Assembly (NCBI RefSeq): GCF_007828865.1
Contig: NZ_VIVK01000001.1
Span: 6,200,001 to 6,264,000 of the forward strand
Source: Kribbella amoyensis
Lineage (GTDB): Bacteria; Actinomycetota; Actinomycetes; Propionibacteriales; Kribbellaceae
DNA: 64,000 nucleotides
Reading direction: 5' to 3'
Shown here: piece after piece, positions 1 through 9,675 of the stretch
Numbering within the stretch: the first letter of the stretch is position 1
Layout of the letters: every line of letters starts with the position of its first letter
Notes under the pieces: generated by a model
Databases searched by the model: none
The model's input: only the letters and a program-made list of their open reading frames with translations
Told to the model about the DNA's origin: nothing
Program-made: the position numbers and the translations under genes

Positions 1-1455
1 GACCCGGCCTGGGGTCATTACGCGACCGGTCCGGTGCACGCCATCCAACTCACCCGCGGCGCGCACGCCGGTCGGCTGGTCGTTGGCGTCAACTACGCCC
101 CCACAAGCGTCCGCGGCGCGATGCTGGTCTACAGCGACGACGGCGGGACGACCTGGCACCGCGGCGCCCGGGCCGACTACGCGCTCGGGCAGCAGCTGAT
201 CCCGCAGGAGATGAGCCTGGTCGAACAGGCGAACGGTGACATCTACGTCTGGGCCCGGCAGAACTGGAACGGCGGCACCGACGAGGAAGAGGCCGATCCC
301 AACATCCGCCCGCACCGAGCAGTTGCCATCAGCAAGAACGGTGGCGAGACCTACGTCAACGGGTTCACGCTGCTCCGCGGCTTCGAGGCACCGCCGGTCC
401 AGTCGGCGGTGCTGCGGACGCGAGCCACCGACGAAGGCGATCGGTACAACCGGATCCTGTCGTCGGCGGCCTCGCTGAACACGGACCCGCGGAGCCGGAT
501 GACGATCCGCTCGACGTTCGACGAGGGCCTCAGCTGGCAGACCGTCGACACCCCCGCCACCTCGAGCGACGAAGGCGTCCAGGTCTGGGGCGACAACGAC
601 CGCTCCCTCTCGAAGGAGGACTGCGCCTGCTACGGCGGCTACTCCGACATGGTGGAACTGTCCAACGGCGACGTGGGGCTGCTCTACGAGCGAACGAAAT
701 CCGGCTGCTGGTCGGTCCGGACCTGCGCCGGCACCACCGATCACCGCGCGGAGATCGCGTTCGTCGTCCTCAACGATCGCGATCTGCACACCCCGTCCAC
801 CACCGTGGACGTCGCGGGCCGGTCGGCGCTGGTGTTCGACGGCGTCACCAGCACCCAAGGCGTGTACGGCCGCGCGCTGGCGTTCGACGGGCAGCAGGGC
901 CGGGTCCAGCTCCCGTACCGGACCAAGCCGGTGCTGGGATCGGGCGACTTCACCGTGTCGACCTGGATGAAGTACGACGACAACTCCAGGGACCAGGCCA
1001 TCTTCTGGGCGTACGGCCAGGACGGTAAGCCGCAGGCATGGCTGCAAGCCGAGCCGGGCAGTAACCGGATTCGGGGCATGGTGACCTCCGCCGCCGGGTC
1101 CGCGGGCGTCACGTCCACCCGCGCGTACGCCGACGGCGCATGGCACCACGTCGCGCTCCGCCGGCAGGGCGGCACGCTGACCCTGTTCGTCGACGGCCGG
1201 CAGGTCGGCTCGGCCACGGGCGCCGCCGGTGCTGTCCAGGGCAACGACCCGACACCGATCTACCTCGGACAGCGCCTCGACGGGGCGAACCGGTTCCACG
1301 GCGCGCTGGACGAGTTCCGGATCTACGACCGCGCCCTGAGTACGGCTGAGCTGATCTGGTTGCGGATCAGCAACACCAACGCCATTCCCGGCCGCACCGC
1401 CCATCTACCGATGAACGCCGTCGTGCCGGCCGGCGAGCAGAGCGGCGACCGGTGA
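1..1455 (+). CDS. Sialidase-like glycosidase (GH33) with C-terminal LamG domain, 5' end missing
   Basis: The reading frame is open from base 1, so the N-terminus lies outside the window. The N-terminal two thirds is a sialidase-type beta-propeller, with three Asp-box repeats near residues 45-52 (SDDGGTTW), 111-118 (SKNGGETY) and 171-179 (FDEGLSW). A YSDMVEL/GLLYE stretch near residue 215-235 matches the late Tyr/Glu active-site region of the family. Residues about 277-448 form a LamG/concanavalin-like glycan-binding module. GH33 enzymes release sialic acid or related nonulosonic and ulosonic acids (Kdo, Dha) from glycan ends. The stop overlaps the next start (TGATG), so it is probably co-translated with the GH106-like gene. 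Substrate is inferred; plant-derived Kdo/Dha is as plausible as sialic acid here. Confidence 0.85.
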   Translation, partial: DPAWGHYATGPVHAIQLTRGAHAGRLVVGVNYAPTSVRGAMLVYSDDGGTTWHRGARADYALGQQLIPQEMSLVEQANGDIYVWARQNWNGGTDEEEADPNIRPHRAVAISKNGGETYVNGFTLLRGFEAPPVQSAVLRTRATDEGDRYNRILSSAASLNTDPRSRMTIRSTFDEGLSWQTVDTPATSSDEGVQVWGDNDRSLSKEDCACYGGYSDMVELSNGDVGLLYERTKSGCWSVRTCAGTTDHRAEIAFVVLNDRDLHTPSTTVDVAGRSALVFDGVTSTQGVYGRALAFDGQQGRVQLPYRTKPVLGSGDFTVSTWMKYDDNSRDQAIFWAYGQDGKPQAWLQAEPGSNRIRGMVTSAAGSAGVTSTRAYADGAWHHVALRRQGGTLTLFVDGRQVGSATGAAGAVQGNDPTPIYLGQRLDGANRFHGALDEFRIYDRALSTAELIWLRISNTNAIPGRTAHLPMNAVVPAGEQSGDR

Positions 1456-4400
1456 TGTCCGGCGAGCGCCGCCGGGTAGCCGCTGCCGGGCTCGTCGCGA
1501 CGGCGCTCGCCGGCCTCCTCGTCGCCATCGCACCGACTGCCGCGTCGCCCGCGCCGGCCAGATCAGCAGGGACGGAATCCGTGCCAGGGTTGACCGCCGA
1601 GACGTTCGCCGATCCGCCCGCGACGGTGCGTCCGAAGTACCGCTGGTGGATGCCGATGGCCTTCACCGACGACGACCAGCTGCGCGCCGAGCTCGCCGAC
1701 ATGAAGGCAGTCGGCGCGGGTGGGGCGGAGGTCGCCACGACTCCCGCCATCGGGCCGCGGGCGGCGGACCCCGACTTCCTGGCGGAGTACGGCTGGGGTT
1801 CGCCGCGCTGGGCCGGCAAGGTCCGCACGATGCTGGAGACGGCGGACGAGCTCGACCTGGGCCTGGACTTCACGATCAGCCCACGCTGGCCGGCGATCGT
1901 CCCCACGGTGACCGACGTCAACGATCCGCGGGCCGCGCAGGAGGTGGTGTTCTCGCACGCCTTCGTCAAGGGCGGCACGAAGTACAGCGGTCCCCTGCCG
2001 GCCAACCTCCGGCCGAAACCCCCGGCCGGGGCACGGCCCACCCCGGTCGCGGTCCTGCTGGCCCGGTGCGCGGACGCGGCCTGCGACGGTCAGGCCGGCG
2101 GTCCACGGATGCTCCACCGCGACAGCGTGCAGGACCTCACCAGCAGCGTCGGCGACGACGGCACACTGACCGTCGAGGTACCGGGCGACGCCGCCGACAC
2201 CTACGTCCTGATCGGCTTCTTCCACACCGGCGACGGCCAGGTACGCAACAACTTCACCACGACCAAGCCGAACTACGTCCTCGACCACCTCAGCGAACAG
2301 GGTGTCCGGGCCACGACGCAGTTCTACGACACCTCGATCCTCACCCCACCGGTCCGGGAGGCGCTCGACGCCGTCGGCCGGGTCGACCTCTTCGAGGACT
2401 CGCTCGAACTCGGCGACTCGCAGAAGTGGACGTGGGACTTCACCGACCAGTGGGAGCAGCGGCGCGGCTACTCGCCGATCCCGGTCCTCCCGGCCCTCAC
2501 CGACGCCGGCTCCTCGGGCCTCACCGCGGCCCCGTTCTTCGACTTCACCGACGGCAGCGGCGCGCGCATCCGGACCGACTACCGGCAGACCTGGAACGAC
2601 CTCTACGTCAACTCCCGGCTCGTACCGCTCCGCCGGTGGGCCAACGAACGAGGCATGGCGCTGCGGACCCAGCCGTACGGCGGCCCCGTGGACACCCCGG
2701 AAGCGGCCACGCACGTCGACGTTCCCGAGGGCGAGTCGCTGGTGTTCTACGACAACATCGAGCCCTATCGGCTGGTATCGGTCGGCGCGCACCTGAACGG
2801 TACCCAGGTGGTGTCGAGCGAGTGTTGCGCGGCCCGGGAGAGCGTCTGGGCGACGACGGCCGGCGGCTGGCGGAACTCGGCCAACCTCGACTCCGTGTAC
2901 CGCGGCTACGCGGGCGGCGTGACCCAGGTGATCTGGCACGGCTACCCGTATCTGAGCAAGGGTGAAGGGACCGCCGACCAGGCGATCTGGCCGGGCATGT
3001 CGTACGGGGGCAACACCTCGTTCTCCGAGGCCTGGGGAGCCAAGGGCGGGCCCAACTGGCCGGACTACAAGGCGATCAACGACCACCTCGCCCGGCTGCA
3101 ACTGGTGCTCCGGCAAGGGAAACCGACCTTCGACGTCGCCGTCTACCTGCAGGACTTCGGGCTGCGGTCGCCGGCCACCACGCTCACCGGGCCGAAGTCT
3201 CTGCTGGAGAGCGACTCGCCCTTGGCCCGACGTGGTTACACGTACGAGTACCTCAGCCCGGCCCACTTGCGGATGCCGTCGGCCCAGGTGACGGACGGGC
3301 GGTTGTTCCCGGCGGCCGGTGAGCACCAGGCGATCGTGCTCGCGGATCAGCAGACGATGACGGTCGACACCGCGCGCCGGTTGCTCGACCTGGCCGCGGA
3401 CGGGCTGCCCATCGTCTTCGCCGGTCAGGTGCCCTCGGCAACACCGGGCTTCCACGACGCGGCCAAGCAGGATGCCGAGCTGCGGCGGATGATCGCGGAA
3501 CTGACCGCGCAGCCCGGGGTCCACCGGGTGGCCGACCTCGCCGCCGTACCGGACCTGCTCGCCCGGCTCGGGATCACGCCGGCCGCCGCGCCCACGACGC
3601 CGTCGGCCGACGTACTGTCCGTCCGTCGGTCCGACGCAACCACCAACTACTACTACCTGTTCAACCAGCGGTCGTGGGCGACCGAGCAGCAGGTGACGCT
3701 CACGGGCGAGGGACGGCCGTACAAGCTGAACACCTGGACCGGCGAGGTCACTCCGCTCACCGACTACCGGAAGACCCCGAACGGCGTCGTCGTCGACGTC
3801 GATCTGGCGGCGGCCGACACCGCGGTCATCGCGCTGTCGACGCGGCAGGACGACACCTTCAAATGGTCCGCGCGTGCTGATCACGGTCCGACCCTGGCCA
3901 AGAACACCGGCCTGGGCACCGAGGTTCTCGACGACTGGACCCTCCAGGTGGAGAGCTGGAGCCGGGGCACGTCAGGCCGGCCCGGCGACACCGCCAAGAC
4001 GACCCTTCCGGCCGTCGCTCCTGTCGCCGGTGACCGGGGAACGCTGCCGCCGTGGTCGGCGATCACACCGGCGAACGGCTACGGCACCGACCTCGGCGAC
4101 GTGTCCGGGGTCGGCACTTACACCTCGACCTTCACCCTCGACGACTCCTGGGACGGAGTCCGCACGGCCGACCTGGATCTGGGCAAAGCCGTCGACACCG
4201 TCACCGTCACCCTGAACGGCACCCAGCTTCCGGCGAGCAACCCGCAGGACCTCCGCCACCTCGAGGTCGGACACCTTCTGCGGGTCGGTGAGAACACCCT
4301 GACGGTTCGCGTGGCGTCGACCCTCCTCAACGCGGTCCGGGTCGCACCCGGCACCGGGGCAGCCGCCCGGCCACGCATGGACTATGGGCTACTGGGGCCG

Positions 4401-5186
4401 GTACGCCTGACCCCGCGGGAGGCCAAGGAGCCGACCTTGGTGGTGGAGGCCCTCGAGCGGGAACTGCCGCTGGCCGCCGGAGCCACCAACCGGGCCCGCG
4501 TGCGGATCGCCAACAACTCCCCCAGACCCGTGTCGGTCGGGGTCCATGTGACGACCGGCGACGGGGTCGAGGCGACGCCGGACCGGCCGACCCTGGAGAT
4601 TCCGGGCCGGTCTTCGGCGACGGCGCTCGTGCGCGTGAACGGTGAGCGCGCGTCGGGCTCGTCCGTCCTCGCCGTAGACGCGGTGGCGGACAACGGGGCG
4701 GCGGGGCAGGACCACGTGACGCTCCGGCACTCCGACGACCTGGCGGTCAACACCACCGGCAGCCAGTACCCGAGCGTCTGGGCGTCGAGTTACCAGTACC
4801 AGCATCCGCCGTCGATGCTGACCGACGGATCCGCGTCGACGCACTGGGTGTCCGCCGGTCAGACGCCCGGTCAGGCACCGACCCCGGAGTCGCCGGAGTA
4901 CCTGGGTGTGGACCTCGGCTTCGCCACGCAGGTGGGTGCGGTCGGGTTGAGCGGCCGGGAGAACTGGGCGCCGAGGGCGTACGACGTGCAGACCTCCCTG
5001 GACGGGAAGCAATGGACGACCGTGCTGTCGGTCGAGGGCGAAGCGAGTCCTCGGGCAACCACCTTGCCCGTCGTCCCGACAGAGGCGCGGTACGTACGGC
5101 TCCGCATCACCGAGACGTCCTCACCGACGTCTCCCGGTCACAACACACAGTTGGCCCAGTTCGCTGTCTACTCCACCGCCCGTTGA
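1455..5186 (+). CDS. Secreted GH106-like alpha-L-rhamnosidase with F5/8C domain
   Basis: A 1243-residue secreted protein. The N-terminus has a basic start, a hydrophobic stretch (LVATALAGLLVAIAP) and Ala-rich cleavage sites, a clear Sec signal. The mature start 'FADPPATVRPKYRWWMPM' followed by 'ELADMKAVGAGGAEV' is typical of large GH106-type rhamnosidases, where a WWW-like patch precedes the first barrel strand. A jelly-roll carbohydrate-binding region lies near residues 880-980. A discoidin (F5/8 type C) domain at about 1105-1242 (TDGSASTHWVS ... YVRLRITE) probably anchors the enzyme to glycan. I chose ATG 1455 over GTG 1452 because it gives a TGATG overlap with the upstream gene. GH106 acts on terminal alpha-L-rhamnose of pectin (RG-I/RG-II) or plant glycosides. 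The family is well supported; the exact substrate is inferred. Confidence 0.8.
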   Translation: MSGERRRVAAAGLVATALAGLLVAIAPTAASPAPARSAGTESVPGLTAETFADPPATVRPKYRWWMPMAFTDDDQLRAELADMKAVGAGGAEVATTPAIGPRAADPDFLAEYGWGSPRWAGKVRTMLETADELDLGLDFTISPRWPAIVPTVTDVNDPRAAQEVVFSHAFVKGGTKYSGPLPANLRPKPPAGARPTPVAVLLARCADAACDGQAGGPRMLHRDSVQDLTSSVGDDGTLTVEVPGDAADTYVLIGFFHTGDGQVRNNFTTTKPNYVLDHLSEQGVRATTQFYDTSILTPPVREALDAVGRVDLFEDSLELGDSQKWTWDFTDQWEQRRGYSPIPVLPALTDAGSSGLTAAPFFDFTDGSGARIRTDYRQTWNDLYVNSRLVPLRRWANERGMALRTQPYGGPVDTPEAATHVDVPEGESLVFYDNIEPYRLVSVGAHLNGTQVVSSECCAARESVWATTAGGWRNSANLDSVYRGYAGGVTQVIWHGYPYLSKGEGTADQAIWPGMSYGGNTSFSEAWGAKGGPNWPDYKAINDHLARLQLVLRQGKPTFDVAVYLQDFGLRSPATTLTGPKSLLESDSPLARRGYTYEYLSPAHLRMPSAQVTDGRLFPAAGEHQAIVLADQQTMTVDTARRLLDLAADGLPIVFAGQVPSATPGFHDAAKQDAELRRMIAELTAQPGVHRVADLAAVPDLLARLGITPAAAPTTPSADVLSVRRSDATTNYYYLFNQRSWATEQQVTLTGEGRPYKLNTWTGEVTPLTDYRKTPNGVVVDVDLAAADTAVIALSTRQDDTFKWSARADHGPTLAKNTGLGTEVLDDWTLQVESWSRGTSGRPGDTAKTTLPAVAPVAGDRGTLPPWSAITPANGYGTDLGDVSGVGTYTSTFTLDDSWDGVRTADLDLGKAVDTVTVTLNGTQLPASNPQDLRHLEVGHLLRVGENTLTVRVASTLLNAVRVAPGTGAAARPRMDYGLLGPVRLTPREAKEPTLVVEALERELPLAAGATNRARVRIANNSPRPVSVGVHVTTGDGVEATPDRPTLEIPGRSSATALVRVNGERASGSSVLAVDAVADNGAAGQDHVTLRHSDDLAVNTTGSQYPSVWASSYQYQHPPSMLTDGSASTHWVSAGQTPGQAPTPESPEYLGVDLGFATQVGAVGLSGRENWAPRAYDVQTSLDGKQWTTVLSVEGEASPRATTLPVVPTEARYVRLRITETSSPTSPGHNTQLAQFAVYSTAR

Positions 5187-5200
5187 GAGCGAGGACCGCC

Positions 5201-7366
5201 GTGAGCCCAGTCCCGAGGTACCGCCTGCGACGCCCGATCCTCGCCGTCGTTTCGGCCGCTCTCATCGCGTCCACCTTGGTCGCACCCCACCCAGCGCCGG
5301 CATCGGCGGCGGGCGACGAGCTGCGCCTGGTGGCGTTGTCCGCACGGCCCGAACTGGTGACGGCGAACGACGTGCTCGTCACCGCGGAGGTGCCGCGCGA
5401 CAAGCCGCTGGACGGGGTGCGGCTCAAGCTCAACGGCGCCGACGTCACCGGTTCCTTCCGGGCCGACGCGAGCACACACACCCTGACCGGCCTGGTTGAT
5501 CGGCTGGGGCCTGGCCGCAATCACCTGGTCGCGACCGCCGGGCCGCTCCGCGACCAGCTCGTCCTGACGAACCATCCGGCGACCGGTCCCGTGATCAGCG
5601 GTCCGCACGAACAGCCGTACGCCTGCACCACCGACAAGTTCCGGCTGGTCGACGGCAGCACACTCGGCGCACCGCTCGACCCGGACTGCTCGGTGGCCAC
5701 CCGGGTCGACTACGCGTACCGCTCGACGGCGGGCCGGACGAAACCGCTGCCGGATCCCGCGACGAGACCCGCCGATCTCGCCACCACGACCACCATCACC
5801 GGCGAGACGGTCCCGTTCCTGATCCGGATCGAGACCGGCACGCTGAACCGCTCGATCTACCAGATCGCCATGCTGCACGACCCGGCGACGGACGACCCGA
5901 CGTACTCCCAGCGCAGCCCCGGCTGGAACGAGCGGCTCATCTACACCTTCGGCGGGGGCTGCCGGCGCGGCTGGTACACCCAGGGCACGGACACCGGCGG
6001 CGTCCTGGACCCGCAGATGCTCGGGCGCGGCTACGCGGTCGCGTCGGCGTCGCTGAACGTCTTCGGCAACAACTGCAACGACCTGCTCGCGGCCGAGACG
6101 ATGATGATGGTCAAGGAACGCTTCGTCGAGCGGTACGGCGATCCGCTCTTCACCATCGGCTGGGGATCGTCCGGTGGGTCGTACCAGAGCCATCAGATCG
6201 CGGACAACTACCCGGGCCTGCTCGACGGCATCGTGGTCGGCCGGAGCTTTCCCGACGTCGCGTCGGCGACCAACATCACGCTGTTCGACGCCCGGCTGCT
6301 CGAGCACTACTTCACCGAGGTCGCGCCGGGCGCGTTCAGCCAGGAGGAGCAGCGCCAGGTCGCCGGATTCCTGCGCTGGCAGAGCATCCGCAATCTCAGC
6401 GACGGGGCGAAACGGCTCGACCCGGTCGCCGAGTTCCCCGACGAGTTGCCCGCGGAGCTGCGCTACCACCCGCAGACCAATCCCGGTGGTGCGCGCGCGG
6501 ACGTCTACGACCACACCGCCAACGTCTACGGACGGGACCCGGCCACCGGGTTCGCCCGGCGACCGCTGGACAACGTGGGCGTGCAGTACGGACTGGCCGC
6601 GCTGAACTCGGGCGCGATCAGCACGCAGCAGTTCCTCGACCTCAACGAAGGCATCGGCGGCCTGGACCTCGATGCCGTACCGACGACCGCGCGCACGTCG
6701 GCCGATCCGATCGCCCGGAACGCCGCCTACCGGACCGGCCGGGTGTTGTTCGGCGGGGCGGGCCTGGCCGGTACGCCGATCATCGACTACCGGTCGTACT
6801 CCGAGGACGCCGCGAACGGCGACATCCACATGATGACGCACGGTTTCGCCACCCGGGCCCGGCTGGAGGCGGCGAACGGCGACGCGGACAACCAGGTCTT
6901 CCTGGTCGAGGACAGCCGCTACGGCGGGTTCAGCCTGACCAGCCCGACCTTGCGCTACGCCCTGACGAGCATGGAGGAATGGCTGACCGCGCTCGTCGGC
7001 GACGACTCGGCGCTGCCCGCCCACCAGAAGGTGGTCCGGACCAAGCCGGCGGAGCTCACCGACGCCTGCTGGAGTCGTGATGCGGCGCCGCGCAAGATCG
7101 TCCAGCGGCTCACGGCGGACAACGCGGGCGAATGCGGCCAGCTCTTCCCCGCCTACTCCACCCCACGCCTGGTGGCCGGCGCGCCGCTCCCCGACGACGT
7201 GGTGACCTGCCACCGCAAGGCCGTTGCCTGGAGCGACTACTCGGTCAGCTTCAGCCCGGCCGAGCGCGAGCGGATGTCGAGGATCTTCCCGTCGGGCGTG
7301 TGCGACTGGACCAAACCGGGCGTCGGTCAGCAGCCGTTGCGCGACACCTGGCCGGCGGTCAAGTGA
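5201..7366 (+). CDS. Secreted DUF6351 family protein, probable alpha/beta-hydrolase esterase
   Basis: 721 residues with a Sec signal peptide at the N-terminus (RRPILAVVSAALIASTLVAP then ASAA). GTG 5201, 14 bases after the preceding stop, is chosen because it begins the signal peptide and has a GAGCGAGG ribosome site; earlier in-frame starts would lie inside the upstream gene. Near residue 320 the motif GWGSSGGSYQSH resembles a nucleophile elbow (G-x-S-x-G) of alpha/beta hydrolases. An FGGGCRRGWY motif near residue 250 and several paired Cys suggest an extracellular tannase/feruloyl-esterase-like fold. The enzymatic role is unproven. Its place between a rhamnosidase and an acetylesterase fits removal of ester groups from plant polysaccharide. 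Confidence 0.7.
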   Translation: MSPVPRYRLRRPILAVVSAALIASTLVAPHPAPASAAGDELRLVALSARPELVTANDVLVTAEVPRDKPLDGVRLKLNGADVTGSFRADASTHTLTGLVDRLGPGRNHLVATAGPLRDQLVLTNHPATGPVISGPHEQPYACTTDKFRLVDGSTLGAPLDPDCSVATRVDYAYRSTAGRTKPLPDPATRPADLATTTTITGETVPFLIRIETGTLNRSIYQIAMLHDPATDDPTYSQRSPGWNERLIYTFGGGCRRGWYTQGTDTGGVLDPQMLGRGYAVASASLNVFGNNCNDLLAAETMMMVKERFVERYGDPLFTIGWGSSGGSYQSHQIADNYPGLLDGIVVGRSFPDVASATNITLFDARLLEHYFTEVAPGAFSQEEQRQVAGFLRWQSIRNLSDGAKRLDPVAEFPDELPAELRYHPQTNPGGARADVYDHTANVYGRDPATGFARRPLDNVGVQYGLAALNSGAISTQQFLDLNEGIGGLDLDAVPTTARTSADPIARNAAYRTGRVLFGGAGLAGTPIIDYRSYSEDAANGDIHMMTHGFATRARLEAANGDADNQVFLVEDSRYGGFSLTSPTLRYALTSMEEWLTALVGDDSALPAHQKVVRTKPAELTDACWSRDAAPRKIVQRLTADNAGECGQLFPAYSTPRLVAGAPLPDDVVTCHRKAVAWSDYSVSFSPAERERMSRIFPSGVCDWTKPGVGQQPLRDTWPAVK

Positions 7367-7370
7367 TCTC

Positions 7371-7404
7371 GGGGACGCCACCGATCCCGGACGGTGGCGT
7401 CCCC
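7371..7404. terminator. Strong 13-bp stem hairpin after the DUF6351 gene
   Basis: Perfect inverted repeat: GGGGACGCCACCG at 7371-7383, an 8-base loop, then its exact complement at 7392-7404. It begins four bases after the DUF6351 stop. There is no T-run, as is usual for high-GC actinobacterial terminators. It may stop or attenuate transcription between the DUF6351 gene and the SASA gene. Confidence 0.75.
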
Positions 7405-7447
7405 GCTGTTCGTATCAGCCGGGACCGAACCCCCTTGAGGAGTGCCC

Positions 7448-9586
7448 ATGTCGCGACACCGGCTCAGAACCGGCTCGCTGGTCATCGGATCCGCCGCGCT
7501 CGCCTTCGCTTCGGCCATCGTCCCCGCCTCAGGCATCGCGGCCGCCGAACCCACCGACAACGACGCCACGTCCAACTCCTGCGATGCCGAGGCCGCCGGG
7601 TACCAGCCGGTGCGGGGGCTCGACCTGCCCACCGCGGCGAACTGGCGGGAGGTCACCCCGCCGTACACGTTCGACGAGACCGCGGACGTGGCCGGCGGTT
7701 TCGACCGGGTCGGCTATTGCCTGGAGCTCACCACCGAAGCCGGTACGAGCTGGGTGTGGACATCGATGGAGGCGCTCAGCGCGAACCCCGGTGACGTGGG
7801 CCTGCCGACCCGGATGGAGCAGGCGCGGCACCAGTTCGTCGACGACCTGACGGTGGCCTCCAACGTCCCCGGCGTCCAGCAGCTCGACGGCGGCTCCGGC
7901 TGGGTCGAGATGTGGCCCAACCAGTACGACGGGACGCGGGCCGGACAGGTCCCTGGAGCCTCCGAGACTGCCCGCGATGCCGACGACCATGTCCTCTGGG
8001 CGAACGGGTACGGCTCGTTCCAGGTGCACGCGTTCGCCGATGCCCGCGATGCCCGTGGGCCCGCGATCAAGGACGCCCCCACCGCGACCCCGGTCCTGGC
8101 CGTCAACGCCTTCACCTCCGACGGCCCGCAGACGATGGACGTCGGGATCGGTACGGGAACGGGCGAGAACCCGGACTGGACGGGCGCCGCGAACGCCGCC
8201 GACTACACCGCCCGGAAGCTCACGTTCTTCGCCCGGCCCTCGCTGGTCAAGGTGGACACCGCACCCAGCTCGCGCCAGGTGGTCTCGCGCCCCGGCCGGA
8301 CGGCCACCAGTGTGTCCGTCCCGGTGAGCGGCGAGGCGCTCGACCCGGACGTCACCGCGGTCGAGCTACGGACCACCCGCAACGGCCGGCAGACGACGCA
8401 ACGAGCCGCCGTGTCCTCGGCGGCACCGCGGTTCTCGTTCTCCGTCTCGTTGCCGGTGGCACTGACCTCGACCGATTTCGAGCTGGTCGCGCGGACCGCC
8501 GACGGGGGCAGCCATCGCATCGGCCGCGCGGTCGACGTCGTCGCCGGTGACGTGATCGTGATCCAGGGCCAGTCGAACGCGCAGGCCGGCCGGCAGGTGA
8601 ACTCGACCACGTCGGACGCGGACCGATCGCGCTGGGTGCGGACCTACGGCACGTCCAACAACAACAACTCGCGGCTGGCCGGCGCCATCGGCGGCTGGAC
8701 CTACGGGATGGGCGACAACATCCAGCGCGTCGGGGCGATCGGCCAGTGGGCGGTCCGGATGGGCCAGCTGATGTCGGCCGAGCTCAGGATCCCGATCGCC
8801 GTCGTCAACGGCGCCCGGGGCGGCCGAGGAATCGGCTACTTCGCCCGCAACGACAGCAACCCCACCGACGGCACGACCAGCTACGGGATGCTGCTGAACC
8901 GTCTCACCCGGGCCGGTCTGGCCGAACCGGGCGCCATCGACGTCATGCTGTGGCACCAGGGCGAGGCCGACCGCGACAACGCCGCCTCCCACGTCACCGG
9001 ATTCACGAAGCTGGTCGCGGACTGGCGCAAGGACTACGGCGCCGACCTGCCCGTGTACGTTCACCAGGTCCGGAGCTCCCCCTGCGACCAGGCCGAACCG
9101 GTCGCGCTCCGGGACGCGCAACGGCGGTTGCCGGACACCATCGCCAACCTGCGGGTGCTGTCGACGACCGGTCTCAACGGCCATGTCGGTTGCCACTACG
9201 ACTACATCGACGGCTACCGCACCTTCGGTGAACACAACGCCGCGATGCTCCTCGACGGCCTGTACCGCCCGGGTGCTCCGAAGGTGGCGGCACCGAACCC
9301 CGGTACGGCTCACCGGATCGACGACAACCCGAACCAGCTGGTGGTGGAACTCCGCACGCCCGCCGACCCGGTCACCGTCGAGGACGGCGCCGCCGCGGAC
9401 TTCCAGGTACCGGGCGCCGTCGTGGAGGCCGTCCGCTGGCAGCGGGGCCGTGGTCTGGTCCTGACGCTCGACCGGCCGGTTCCCGCCGACACCACGGTGG
9501 CGTACCTCGCCCACCACGGCGCCGGTCCCCGCGTCGTCAACGCCCTCGGCATCGGCCTGCTGGCCTTCCGGATCCCGATCGGCTAG
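7448..9586 (+). CDS. Secreted sialate-O-acetylesterase-like (SASA) carbohydrate esterase
   Basis: 712 residues. ATG 7448 is preceded by TTGAGGAG at the right spacing, and the first 35 residues form a Sec signal ending in GIAAAEP. The N-terminal half (about residues 40-340) is a beta-rich region I do not recognise. The C-terminal SGNH/SASA esterase begins near residue 375 with VIVIQGQSNAQAG, where the Ser of GQSNA is the nucleophile. It continues with NGARGGRGIGYF and the typical DVMLWHQGEAD motif near 500, and a late GHVGCHYD...EHN that could supply the catalytic His. The family removes O-acetyl groups from sialic acids or from plant polysaccharides. The surrounding GH33/GH106 genes favour acetylated pectin or a similar glycan; that is an inference. 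Confidence 0.8.
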   Translation: MSRHRLRTGSLVIGSAALAFASAIVPASGIAAAEPTDNDATSNSCDAEAAGYQPVRGLDLPTAANWREVTPPYTFDETADVAGGFDRVGYCLELTTEAGTSWVWTSMEALSANPGDVGLPTRMEQARHQFVDDLTVASNVPGVQQLDGGSGWVEMWPNQYDGTRAGQVPGASETARDADDHVLWANGYGSFQVHAFADARDARGPAIKDAPTATPVLAVNAFTSDGPQTMDVGIGTGTGENPDWTGAANAADYTARKLTFFARPSLVKVDTAPSSRQVVSRPGRTATSVSVPVSGEALDPDVTAVELRTTRNGRQTTQRAAVSSAAPRFSFSVSLPVALTSTDFELVARTADGGSHRIGRAVDVVAGDVIVIQGQSNAQAGRQVNSTTSDADRSRWVRTYGTSNNNNSRLAGAIGGWTYGMGDNIQRVGAIGQWAVRMGQLMSAELRIPIAVVNGARGGRGIGYFARNDSNPTDGTTSYGMLLNRLTRAGLAEPGAIDVMLWHQGEADRDNAASHVTGFTKLVADWRKDYGADLPVYVHQVRSSPCDQAEPVALRDAQRRLPDTIANLRVLSTTGLNGHVGCHYDYIDGYRTFGEHNAAMLLDGLYRPGAPKVAAPNPGTAHRIDDNPNQLVVELRTPADPVTVEDGAAADFQVPGAVVEAVRWQRGRGLVLTLDRPVPADTTVAYLAHHGAGPRVVNALGIGLLAFRIPIG

Positions 9587-9599
9587 CACTGGGTCCGCC

Positions 9600-9644
9600 G
9601 GCCGTCGAGCCGAGGTTGCCCTGGGCAACCTCAGCTCGACGGCC
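9600..9644. terminator. Bidirectional terminator hairpin between convergent genes
   Basis: Two-segment stem: GGCCGTCGAGC (9600-9610) pairs with 9634-9644 and GAGGTTGCC (9612-9620) pairs with 9624-9632. They are separated by one C/A mismatch, with a 3-base loop. The 20 paired positions lie between the convergent ends of the SASA gene and tctA, so the hairpin can terminate in both directions. Confidence 0.9.
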
Positions 9645-9675
9645 GTCAGGGCGGGCCACGTCCCAGGACTTCCTC

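Noticed and set aside
1563..3884. Minus-strand open frame of 773 codons
   Set aside because: Antisense to the GH106-like gene; low-complexity Arg/Val/Gly content and no motif.
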